Assembly (NCBI GenBank): GCA_944472155.2 | Contig: OX235279.1 | Coordinates: 114,754,110 to 114,818,109 of the forward strand | Origin: Trichobilharzia szidati | Taxonomy: Eukaryota; Platyhelminthes; Trematoda; Strigeidida; Schistosomatidae | DNA length: 64,000 bases | Direction of reading: 5' to 3' | In this document: positions 56,122 through 64,000 of the stretch, one piece after another | Layout of the letters: every line of letters begins with the position of its first letter | How positions within the stretch are numbered: the first letter of the stretch is position 1 | Program-made: the position numbers and the translations under genes | The notes under the pieces: model-generated | The model's input: the letters and a program-made list of their open reading frames with translations, nothing else | The model's database searches: none | Told to the model about the DNA's origin: nothing

Positions 56122-56653
56122 AATCGCATATACCATTCAAAGATAGACAATTAAACTGGTCGTTTTACTTCTTCACATTCCCTTCAGTCTTACTCTCCTG
56201 ACAGCTTTAACTACACTTATTATTATTATTGTTATTCTTATTATTATCATTATTACTGGTATATATTATATATATATATGTATACCGGTTGACTGACTGT
56301 TGTTACGTTTTCTTATTTTTTTTTCTCTGTCTGTTAGTCTGAATACCTTTACTAATTATATCTATTATTATTATTATTATCTCTTTTCCATTGACGACGA
56401 TACCGAAAGACTAACTGGTGAAAGGATCAACTCCATTCACAGTAGTAACAGTCTTAACACACTTCATACTACAGACGCCATATAATTAATCCCAGCACTA
56501 CTCCTGTTGGAGTCAACCAAAGCTACGACAGTCGAGTGGCGGGACGAGCTACACAGACGTTTACCAAAGATCAGGAACCTCTACCTTACAATCAAGAGGC
56601 GAGCGCAAAGAAATCAAATTGGTTTATACTAGCTCGTAAAAAGATATTGGATA
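56122..56653 (+). other. LINE-A 3' untranslated region
   Basis: Matches the complement of 37538-38043. Contains (TTA)n at 56217-56250 and (ATT)n near 56360-56380, and ends in two short ATATTGG repeats, the likely template end for target-primed reverse transcription in this family. Confidence 0.75.
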
Positions 56654-56654
56654 T

Positions 56655-56802
56655 TGGAGTGATGATTGCTGTGGTTAATAATTTTGGGGAATTATTTACG
56701 GCTACAAGCTAGACAAGTCGACTTAAACAGTGAGGGTCAGCATCCAATGTTGAGTGATGATTGCCGTGGTCAATAATTTTGGGGAATTATTTACCGCTAC
56801 AC
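56655..56802 (-). repeat. Two tandem partial Gypsy LTR ends
   Basis: 56657-56706 and 56707-56802 both end in the LTR terminus AATTATTTACNGCTACA (minus-strand LTR start). The second is longer, beginning AGCTAGACAAGTCGACTTAA. The second is followed by the same flank (CTATATACGAATAGG) as Gypsy element 1 at 47082, so this is the edge of a duplicated piece of that nest. Confidence 0.8.
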
Positions 56803-57117
56803 TATATACGAATAGGAGAGCAACAATGTCTACCCACAAGAACAAGAATAAGACTGAAAAATTACAAGATATTAGAGGAAAATTTTTCAACTTTATCTAG
56901 TTCTTTATGGATGATCGGCTTCACAGCAATCAAGTGGTAGACCAACAAGTCTTGTTTATCTGAACGAGTGAGGAAGATGCTGCTACAGAAGTGGCACCGG
57001 CTAGGAAGATCAGGTTTCCCAAGCGGATAATTCACAAAATAATTATTTTCCGGTTGGAGAGGAAAAAGCACGTCGTATTCAAGGAGCGCGCGCTAGCGTG
57101 GCCACGAGTACTGTTGA
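56803..57117 (-). mobile_element. LINE-A 5' untranslated region fragment (second copy of nest)
   Basis: Practically identical to 47082-47397, including all junctions, hence part of a segmental copy of that nest and not an independent LINE insertion. Confidence 0.85.
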
Positions 57118-57190
57118 AGTTGTGGGTATTAGATCTTGCGTTAGTATACTTCGTACTATCCGTGAACGTCAATACCATCAGTCTCTAAAT
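57118..57190 (+). repeat. Gypsy LTR end fragment (second copy of nest)
   Basis: Identical in position and sequence to 47398-47470 within the duplicated nest. Confidence 0.75.
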
Positions 57191-57204
57191 AAGTGCCACC
57201 TCTT

Positions 57205-57412
57205 TGAGACCCCAACAACCAGTTAGATTTTATTAAGTAGGTCATCCTTGATATAATTTGTTTTCGGGGAAACATACTACAGACTTGTCTTTGAATGACC
57301 GACGTATCTTATAGCATTTCCATTGTGCACATATTGAACAGTGGATCGATTTCCATTTCCCTTGTGGCGTTAGGCAATTCTCCAGAATTACAAGCCGCAG
57401 CATTCATCACTG
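57205..57412 (-). repeat. LTR2, first part, interrupted by LINE-B
   Basis: Matches 47485-47692. It is broken after CATTCATCACTG and resumes at 59821 (GGGTGATGATGCC), continuing to 60168. Confidence 0.85.
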
Positions 57413-58929
57413 GAACAGATGACATACCATCTGTCATGTACAAAAATGGTAGCACGGAAATGGTAGTCTTGTTACTTAGAATATTTACTCTCTCATTAGA
57501 AACTGGAACTTATCCTGAAGTGTGGAAAACCACATACATATTACCTAAGCACAAAGCAGGGGCCAAAACCAGTGTATGCAACTATAGACCTATCAATATA
57601 ACACCGGTAATATCCCGAATAATGGAGAAAGTGGTTAAAGAACAAGTGTCAGACAACTTACTAGAACATGAACTTATCAATCCATCACAACACGGATTTC
57701 TCAAAAAGAGATCATGCGTGACCTGTCACATAGACTTTTTCAATGAAGTTACACGAAGTAGGGACAACAGAGAACTAGTAATTGTGCTCTATTTCGATAT
57801 AACAAAAGCCTTCGACAGAGTTCCCCATAATCTGCTAGTCAGCAGGTTATGCTCACTAGGGATATGTGATCCTCTCCTGAGCTGGATAAAATCATTTCTC
57901 TGTGGCCGAAGTCAGACAACGAAAGTTGGCTCCATAATCTCAAGGCCTAAACCAGTAAGTAGTGGTGTAATCCAGGGAAGTGTATTAGGCCCACTCTTAT
58001 TCATAATATATATAAACAGTATCTGTGAATGCTTTAGTGTAGGTAAACCAATACTATATGCAGATGACCTAAAAGTGACGTATAAATGCAAGAACACAGA
58101 TCTTGGAATAACAGTAAACGCCATACAGCAAGAATTAGACAAAATGGATAGATGGTGTGACACCTGGCAACTCCAATTTAATGTCGAAAAATGTGGCTGG
58201 CTCTGCATAGGTTGCAACAACATAGAACTTGACCTGACAATTCAAGGCCATGCACTTCAACGACTGGAATCTGTACTGGACCTAGGGCTGAAATATTCAC
58301 ATAACTTATCATTTTCTGAACATATCTCCAAACAAGTGTCAAAGTCACGCAGACTTATCGGCTTTCTACTCAGGAACTTCTACAGAAATGAGTCTAGAAT
58401 TCTGTTGTACAAGGTTTGTGTGCGTCCTTTATTCGATTACTGTTCATTCATGTATAGTAGCATACGCATAGAGGACAAATTGAAAGTCGAGGGAGTGCAG
58501 AGGTACTTCACGTTAAAATTACTCGGAACCGGAAATGGTACGAACTACTCCACTAGATGTGATACCCTAGGACTAGAAACACTATGGCTAAGACGCCTGA
58601 GACTAAACTTGACACTTTACTATAAGCTTCTAAACCACTTAGTTTTTACCTCTACTAATGGCACTCGACTGTCAGATGACAATGGCTACAAACTAAGACA
58701 CACTAAGGGTACAGTAGCTATCGAACAATGTAAAACAGCCACCAGGCAAAAGTTTTACTTGATTAGGTATGCACAGATATGGAATAAACTGCCAATGGAA
58801 ATGCGTCAAGCAAGTACATTGGCCTCCTTCAAAAAGGTGCTTAATGACAAACTACAAGAGTTTGCAAACGATATTAGTTCTAGTTCCTATCTGAGAGCCT
58901 CCGAAATTATAGGTCCATTTAATGTATAA
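57413..58929 (+). pseudogene. LINE-B reverse transcriptase, 5'-truncated, open to its natural stop
   Basis: About 505 codons of uninterrupted coding sequence: NYRPINITPVISRIMEKVVK, PSQHGFLKKRSCVTCHIDFF, IVLYFDITKAFDRVPHN (motif A), SSGVIQGSVLGPLLFIIYI (motif B), ILYADDLKVTYKC (motif C), LLYKVCVRPLFDYCSFMY, and a C-terminal IWNKLPMEMRQASTLASFKK. The endonuclease and ORF1 are absent. By chance the frame is open into the flanking antisense LTR2 back to 57295, giving an artificial 544-codon fusion; that upstream part is not LINE protein. Confidence 0.88.
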
Positions 58930-59796
58930 GCTTAAATACTACACCTGTTGTTTTTTGCCTATATTTATAATTCTAGATAAAACATTAACGGTTAACATAC
59001 GTATCCTCAAACAGACAAGAAATCTCGTTTGTAAAACTACTACCCAACACAATAAGTGGAATAAAATGGACATAAACCGACAACATGAAAAAGGTATAAC
59101 TCACCACAACATCACAAGGACAGATGAACGCTCGTTGGGCACCATATATCCGTCACCAACTGCAACCCACCTTTCCTTAGATAATGTGATGAACTTATAC
59201 CCATAATGTTGCTGAGCAGTTAATATTCTCAACTCCTGTCGGAACAGCTGAAATACATAAACCTTCCTCACGCTAAGAAAATACCCGTAATCAGTAGAAA
59301 TCCATTAATTAATGCGTCCGAAGCTTATGTACTTACTCCCAACAATGAGATTGCAGATCAAATGAGATAAACACATCACTGATTTCAAAATAACACATCA
59401 ATGAACTATAATTCGAGGACTCTGCACACAACAAAGTTATGTATGAATATTTACTTCAAGCTTTATTTTTTTCCCAGGCACTTATAATCCATCCACCAAA
59501 GACCTGGTTTTTTTGTTAATGCGAAGACAATACTCCTGTATTTCCTGTTGTGTTGCACTCACTGACAATCTAGCAGATTTTTCCAACTTTGCACAGAAAT
59601 GATTGTATATAAGTGAAAAGGCTGCTTTATACTACTGGAATTAACATTTATCAAGTGTATGTATAATCTCCATCGAACATGTAAAGCATATCTTGCTACT
59701 GGCTGTAAATTGTGATTGAATTATATGGTTCTATTTCTGTAACAATTTGATGATGCCTGTAAACTGGCGTCCCTCATGTACTGTACTATGAGAATA
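58930..59796 (+). other. LINE-B 3' untranslated region
   Basis: AT-rich, with an incidental open frame at 58922-59206. It runs to the TTTA tail. Confidence 0.65.
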
Positions 59797-59820
59797 AATT
59801 TATTTATTTATTTATTTATT

Positions 59821-60168
59821 GGGTGATGATGCCCCCTATTCTAGTTCATTTGTTTCTCTGGAAGCTAACTGTCAAGCATCTGTTGTGCTGCTATATTTTG
59901 ACCAAACTAGCGTACACGTGTATCTTAGTACTTCTTCGCGTTTATAATTGTGACCTAACGTTGCGATTACTCGACATCCACAACGTAATTCAAAAGGCAC
60001 TTGCGAAGGAATACGATAGTGTATTATTGCAGCAATCAAAATTCAAAAATCGAGCGAGCACAAAAGTATCAATTGTTAACATGCAAGATTTAGAGTAATA
60101 AACAAATCAAAGTACAATTACACAATGAAAGTATAGTACGATTATGAGTAATAAAATGGGTCACTACA
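59821..60168 (-). repeat. LTR2, second part, after the LINE-B insertion
   Basis: Matches 47699-48046, to the LTR start TGTAGTGACCC on the minus strand. Confidence 0.85.
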
Positions 60169-60370
60169 CATCCACGCCACTCGGCATGGCTTCGCGTTAC
60201 GTTCGTTCGTTCGTTCGTGCACGATCCGTAGCTTGTCATGCAATCTTCTCGGCGATTTCATCCACAAAACCTGTGCAATCAGATTTATATACATTAGTTT
60301 ACATGGATGCAATTATTATTTATTTAATTCCACAGAGTGACGGAGGAGATAATAATTTTCTACTTGATAT
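60169..60370. other. LTR2 flank, second copy
   Basis: Matches 48047-48248, including the (TTCG)n run. At 60370 it stops at CTTGATAT, where Gypsy element 2 begins. Confidence 0.8.
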
Positions 60371-60720
60371 TTTAGAGATTGAAGGTATCGACGTTCGCGA
60401 GTTGTACGGATTATACTAACGCAAGATCTTATACCAACAACCACTATAGTGTTCATTCTTCGAGTACCAAATGGTAAAGCAAAAGACCAGATTTTGTCGT
60501 CCAAATACGATATATATTTTGGGACCAAATCGCGGGTAGGAATGAATGCTTAGCTAGCTAGTAATCGTGCACGCACGTGACACGACGGAGCACCAAATGG
60601 CGGGGATGCTTGACCGTAAGCCTTCAGCTAAACAAGTCGACTTAAACAGTGATGGTCAGCATCCAATGTTGAGTGATGATTGCTGTGGTTAATAATTTTG
60701 AGGAATTATTTACCGCTACA
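60371..60720 (-). repeat. 3' LTR of Gypsy element 2
   Basis: 350 bp. Its low-coordinate third matches the 5' LTR of element 1 (TTTAGAGATTGAAGGTATCG), the rest matches the 3' LTR of element 1 (GATATATATTTTGGG, TAGGAATGAATGCTTAGC), so it is a mosaic of the two. Confidence 0.88.
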
Positions 60721-60736
60721 GCTCACTCCCCCCCTA
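60721..60736 (-). promoter_or_regulatory. Polypurine tract of Gypsy element 2
   Basis: Same sequence and position relative to the LTR as in element 1 (minus strand AGGGGGGGAGTGAGC before TGTAGCGG). Confidence 0.8.
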
Positions 60737-61177
60737 GTGGGTTTGTGAGGACCCTAAGACATGACCAGCCGGAAGTAAAAAAATCTCGATGGTTCCCTTA
60801 TGGGTGAAAAAAATCTTCCGAGCGGCTTGATTGAGAGCCTGCTGGTCTGTCTGCCTATGCTAATAGGGTGTCTGTACATAGCTTCCTCGGTGTTGTTCGT
60901 TGGATCCCGTTCTTCGTTTGTTTCCTGTCCAGTGCCCGTTGCACCTGGAAAAGAAAACAAGAATGCTGAGAACCTTGTCAAGAAAAATGTAGCAAATAAG
61001 CGTTTTTTTACCAAAAAAATATGACATGCATCTACTATACAGTAAAATAATGTAAAGTTCAAAATATCGGGAAAAAAATATATATACATCTAATTTAATT
61101 TTATGTACGGTTATAGGAAAAATATCATTTACTTGTGTTAAATGACGCAACATAAAAAAAATTGATGTGTCACTCAG

Positions 61178-64000
61178 TTATGTGAAATAGGTGTGAAGGT
61201 ATTCTGGAAATCTAACGTGACGTCCAGAACGCGTTTTTTTAGAGTGATCGACCGAAGGTTCGGTGGCTTTCGCCGTGCTAGGGAGTTCTTCGAAGACTGA
61301 AGTAGATTCAGTTACTTGTGAATTATCGGGTACGTTTAGCTCCAGGCTAATGGGGTTACCTTCCAAGTAAGCTGGTTTCAGACGGTCGATACTGACGGTG
61401 TCTTCGCGGCCTTTTCTGTCTAAAACGAAGAATTTATCAGTACGTTTAATCACTTTATATGGTCCGTCATATGGGGGTTCTAGAGGACGACGTACCGAGT
61501 CGCGACGAACAAATACGTGTGAAGAAGTTTTTAAACAAGGGTGAACGAAAACATCAATGGACTGTGGTCGGAGGGGAGCAGGTTTAACTGAACGCATAGC
61601 GTTTGTAAGCCTGCTGACGTATGAGGAGTGATCTACCACTGGTGGGAAGCTCGAGGGAGAAACAAACTCACCTGGCAGTCGTAGTGTTGTGCCATATACT
61701 AGCTCAGAGGTAGTACAACCAGCATCGGTTTTTAAGGCGTTTCGTATCCCTAGGAGAACTAACGGAAGGGATTCAGTCCAGTGGGTGTTATTTGCAGCTG
61801 ATAAACCAGCTTTCAACTGTCTGTGTAGACGTTCTACCATACCATTCGCTTGAGGATGGTAGGCTGTTGTTCGAAAACGCATGCAACCAAGGATTTTAGT
61901 CAAAGCGAAGAATAAACCGCTTTCGAATTGCCGCCCACGATCAGTTGTTATGGAAGATGGGCATCCAAAGTTTGCGACCCATCTTTCTACAAAGACGCGT
62001 GCGACAGTTTCAGCAGATATATCCTTGATGGGTACTGCTTCAGGCCATCGTGTGAAGCGATCGATGCAGGTTAACATATAGGTGTATCCATGAGATTCTG
62101 GAAGGGGGCCAACTAAATCTATATGGACGTGTTCGAAACGGGCATCAGGGATAAGAAAAGTGCCAAGGGGGCTTTTAGTGTGTCTTATTACCTTGCACTT
62201 TTGGCAAGCTAAGCACGTCTGTGCCCATTCCCTTACTTCCTTGTTAATACCAGGCCAGCAAAACCTACTAGTTACGAGTTTGACAGTAGTTCGAATACCT
62301 GGATGGGATAAGCCATGCAACGTATTGAAGACGTTACGGCGATAACTTTTAGGCACGATGGGGCGAGGAGTACTAGTGGAAATGTCACACAGAATAGTAT
62401 CCTTTCCTATACCTAAGGGTTTCTTGGCTAGTTGTAGAGTTGTTTTCGACAACTCACGCTGAAGCTCAATATCTTCTTTTTGAAGACGAGCCAGTTTTAC
62501 AAGGTCTATGCCATCGATTTGGGTGAAAGAACAAATACGTGACAAGGCATCTGCCACAGTGTTGTTCACTCCGGAAACATGGCGAATATCTGATGTAAAC
62601 TGTGAAACGTAATCTAGTTGTCGGGATTCCCTGGGTGAATACTTATCTGAAGTTGAGTTCAGAGAGTACGTCAGAGGTTTGTGGTCAGTAAAAATGATGA
62701 ATTCACGACCCTCAACTGAATGTCGAAAATGACGTAGAGCACAGTACATAGCTAGAAGTTCTCTCCCGAATGTGCTGTACTTCGTTTCAGTTACTTGAAG
62801 GCGCCTCGAGAAAAAGGCGAGTGGTTGCCATTCGTTGTTAACTAGTTGTTGCAGAACTGCGCCGATTGCAGTGTCTGATGCATCAACCGAGATACTCAAC
62901 GGTGCCGTTGGATCCTGATACATAAGAAGGGTGGCATCCGCAATAGCTTTCGTTACCTGAGTAAAAGCATGTCGAGCAGACGTGTCGAGTTCGATAGCCT
63001 TGTTGTTCCCTCGAAGGAGATCGGTTAATGGCTGAATTAGCGAAGCACAATTAGGAATAAAACGTCGGTAATAACTTACCAAGCCGTTAAAAGTGCGAAG
63101 GCATTTTACTGTCTTTGGCTCGGGAAAGTTCAGTATTGCTTCGACTTTAGTAGCCAGTGGGCGTATGCCCTGGCAGTCAATAGTGTGACCCAGAAAATCG
63201 AGTGAGTCAACGCCTATTTGACACTTCTGTATATTGATGGTAACACCATGTTGGCGTAACCTTTCAAATGCCAAGTCCAAGTGTCTAAGGTGAGTTTCCT
63301 TATCTGGACTGGCAATGAGGCAGTCGTCTAAGTATGCGTATACAAAGTCGAGACCGCGAAATACTTCGTTGATGAAGCGTTGGAATGTTTGGGCCGCATT
63401 CCGGAGGCCGAATGGCATACGTAGGAATTCAAAAAGTCCGAAAGGCGTGATGATAGCCGTTTTCGGAATATCTTCCGTTGCCATGGGAATTTGGTTATAT
63501 GCTTTAACCAAGTCGATTTTGGAGAATATAGATGCTCCAGATAACGTTGCCGTCAAGTCGTGTATGTGAGGCAAAGGGTAGCAATCGGGAGTTGTTTTGG
63601 CGTTGACTCGCCGGTAATCACCAGTGGGTCGCCAATCGTTACTATCTTTTTTTGGAACCATATGCAATGGGGATGCCCATGGACTGTTCGATGGCCGAAT
63701 GATGCCAAGGGTGAGCATATGATCGAATTCGTTTCTGGCAATTCTCAGTTTATCAGGGGCCAGTCGTCGTGCTTTAGATGTCACGGGCTGTCCTGAGGTT
63801 ATGATGTGGTGCATAACATTGCTGGTTATGCACGGGAGATCGTTAGATGGGCAATTCAGTTCCGGATATTTGTCAACAATCGGTTGAAAAGTTGGATCGA
63901 GGATTGCTTTCATCTTAACGATTGACAAGCTGGGGCCACTGTAAGTTATGCCTTTGATAGACAAACTAGTAGTGTTGTCAATTAGTCGTTTACGGCGGAC
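61178..64000 (-). CDS. pol: Gypsy element 2 pol: end of protease region, reverse transcriptase, RNase H, complete integrase
   Basis: An uninterrupted frame enters from the window edge, with the protease-side sequence RRKRLIDN and [11 protein letters not shown]. Counting from the Met at 63964: reverse transcriptase about 90-290 ([12 protein letters not shown] near 155, YLDD near 212), RNase H about 355-470 ([17 protein letters not shown]), integrase HHCC finger near 550, DDE residues in HIDLVGPL (616), TTDRGRQF (674) and VERLHR (713), and the C-terminal GPY-type module [12 protein letters not shown] near 831, ending at [13 protein letters not shown] and a stop. All catalytic residues are present, so pol itself may be active. 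Gag and the protease active site lie outside the window. Confidence 0.92.
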   Translation of the reverse strand, partial: VRRKRLIDNTTSLSIKGITYSGPSLSIVKMKAILDPTFQPIVDKYPELNCPSNDLPCITSNVMHHIITSGQPVTSKARRLAPDKLRIARNEFDHMLTLGIIRPSNSPWASPLHMVPKKDSNDWRPTGDYRRVNAKTTPDCYPLPHIHDLTATLSGASIFSKIDLVKAYNQIPMATEDIPKTAIITPFGLFEFLRMPFGLRNAAQTFQRFINEVFRGLDFVYAYLDDCLIASPDKETHLRHLDLAFERLRQHGVTINIQKCQIGVDSLDFLGHTIDCQGIRPLATKVEAILNFPEPKTVKCLRTFNGLVSYYRRFIPNCASLIQPLTDLLRGNNKAIELDTSARHAFTQVTKAIADATLLMYQDPTAPLSISVDASDTAIGAVLQQLVNNEWQPLAFFSRRLQVTETKYSTFGRELLAMYCALRHFRHSVEGREFIIFTDHKPLTYSLNSTSDKYSPRESRQLDYVSQFTSDIRHVSGVNNTVADALSRICSFTQIDGIDLVKLARLQKEDIELQRELSKTTLQLAKKPLGIGKDTILCDISTSTPRPIVPKSYRRNVFNTLHGLSHPGIRTTVKLVTSRFCWPGINKEVREWAQTCLACQKCKVIRHTKSPLGTFLIPDARFEHVHIDLVGPLPESHGYTYMLTCIDRFTRWPEAVPIKDISAETVARVFVERWVANFGCPSSITTDRGRQFESGLFFALTKILGCMRFRTTAYHPQANGMVERLHRQLKAGLSAANNTHWTESLPLVLLGIRNALKTDAGCTTSELVYGTTLRLPGEFVSPSSFPPVVDHSSYVSRLTNAMRSVKPAPLRPQSIDVFVHPCLKTSSHVFVRRDSVRRPLEPPYDGPYKVIKRTDKFFVLDRKGREDTVSIDRLKPAYLEGNPISLELNVPDNSQVTESTSVFEELPSTAKATEPSVDHSKKTRSGRHVRFPEYLHTYFT

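Larger units (their letters stand above)
51177..56653 (+). mobile_element. LINE-A, nearly complete plus-strand CR1-like retrotransposon
   Basis: 5' untranslated region (51177-51580), ORF1 intact (51581-53224), ORF2 overlapping it in the -1 frame and open from the overlap to 56121 except for one TGA, then a 3' untranslated region with (TAT)n runs and a terminal ATATTGGATATTGGAG. PHD-finger ORF1 plus AP-endonuclease/reverse transcriptase ORF2 is the known organisation of CR1-like elements. The next sequence at 56655 is a Gypsy LTR fragment. Confidence 0.9.
57413..59820 (+). mobile_element. LINE-B, young 5'-truncated insertion
   Basis: The uninterrupted site exists at 47685-47705 (CATCACTGAACATTGGGTG), so both ends can be placed: the element begins at GAACAGATGACATACC and ends with a (TTTA)n tail (59797-59820). 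At most about six target bases (within AACATT) are missing and no target duplication is visible. The coding part has no stop until 58929, so the copy is much younger than the one at 0.55-3.9 kb. It starts inside the reverse transcriptase, so it is dead on arrival. Confidence 0.9.
60371..64000 (-). mobile_element. Gypsy element 2, minus strand, continues beyond the window
   Basis: 3' LTR 60371-60720, polypurine tract 60721-60736, then a pol frame running off the window end. Same family as element 1, and pol differs from it by few substitutions. The left junction is defined by the flank that continues uninterrupted at 48248. The right end and the target duplication are outside the window. Confidence 0.9.

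Noticed and set aside
1..64000. CRISPR arrays, bacterial operons, prophage
   Set aside because: No regularly spaced repeats with unique spacers, no ribosome-binding sites before tandem genes; the content is eukaryotic retroelements.

Overview
The window looks like a repeat-rich trematode genome, most probably a schistosome. This is inferred from content, not from a database match: it is AT-rich with no operon structure; it mixes PHD-finger CR1-like LINEs, RTE-like LINEs, Penelope-like elements with GIY-YIG ends, and a Ty3/Gypsy element whose Gag carries the CHCC-type finger and a tRNA-Trp-like primer site known from the CsRn1/Boudicca clade; and it has tRNA-derived SINEs, one starting inside a hammerhead-ribozyme-like motif of the Schistosoma SM-alpha type. 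Nearly every readable protein stretch belongs to a mobile element. The one part that reads like an ordinary host gene is a chain of minus-strand exons at 20.9-21.6 kb.

I name the LINE families A-D for this window only. LINE-A (PHD-finger ORF1, EN-RT ORF2) has a nearly complete plus copy at 51.2-56.65 kb, a minus copy at 37.5-42.4 kb whose 5' UTR resumes at 47.1-47.4 kb beyond a nested Gypsy element, and a rearranged copy at 23.8-26.8 kb. LINE-B has a decayed minus copy at 0.55-3.9 kb and a fresh 5'-truncated plus insertion at 57.4-59.8 kb. LINE-C (11.6-14.4 kb and fragments) and LINE-D (16.4-17.3 kb) are dead. An RTE-like element lies at 17.8-20.7 kb. Penelope-like fragments lie at 5.0-5.5, 10.5-11.0, 15.0-16.35, 22.1-23.85 and 48.7-49.9 kb.

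A 7.4-7.6 kb block (2825-10451) is repeated in direct orientation at 28316-35733 with about 99.5% identity by eye plus one exact 200-bp indel. The left breakpoint cuts LINE-B and, in copy 2, abuts a tRNA-Thr-like sequence. Both copies carry the same dead LINE, Penelope and RTE fragments and one short helix-turn-helix reading frame.

The right half (37-64 kb) is a nest. LINE-A sits in or beside a second LTR family (LTR2); Gypsy element 1 (42438-47081) is inserted in the LINE-A 5' UTR; an approximately 1.25-kb piece of the nest recurs at 56.7-60.4 kb, where LTR2 was then hit by LINE-B and adjoins Gypsy element 2 (60371 to the window end).

The most interesting signal is at the ORF1/ORF2 overlap of the plus LINE-A copy: an in-frame A AAA AAC heptamer, a 7-nt spacer, and a 10-bp hairpin with a 3-nt loop just before the ORF1 stop, leading in the -1 frame into an ORF2 that has no AUG before its endonuclease active site. 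This is the textbook layout of a programmed -1 ribosomal frameshift.
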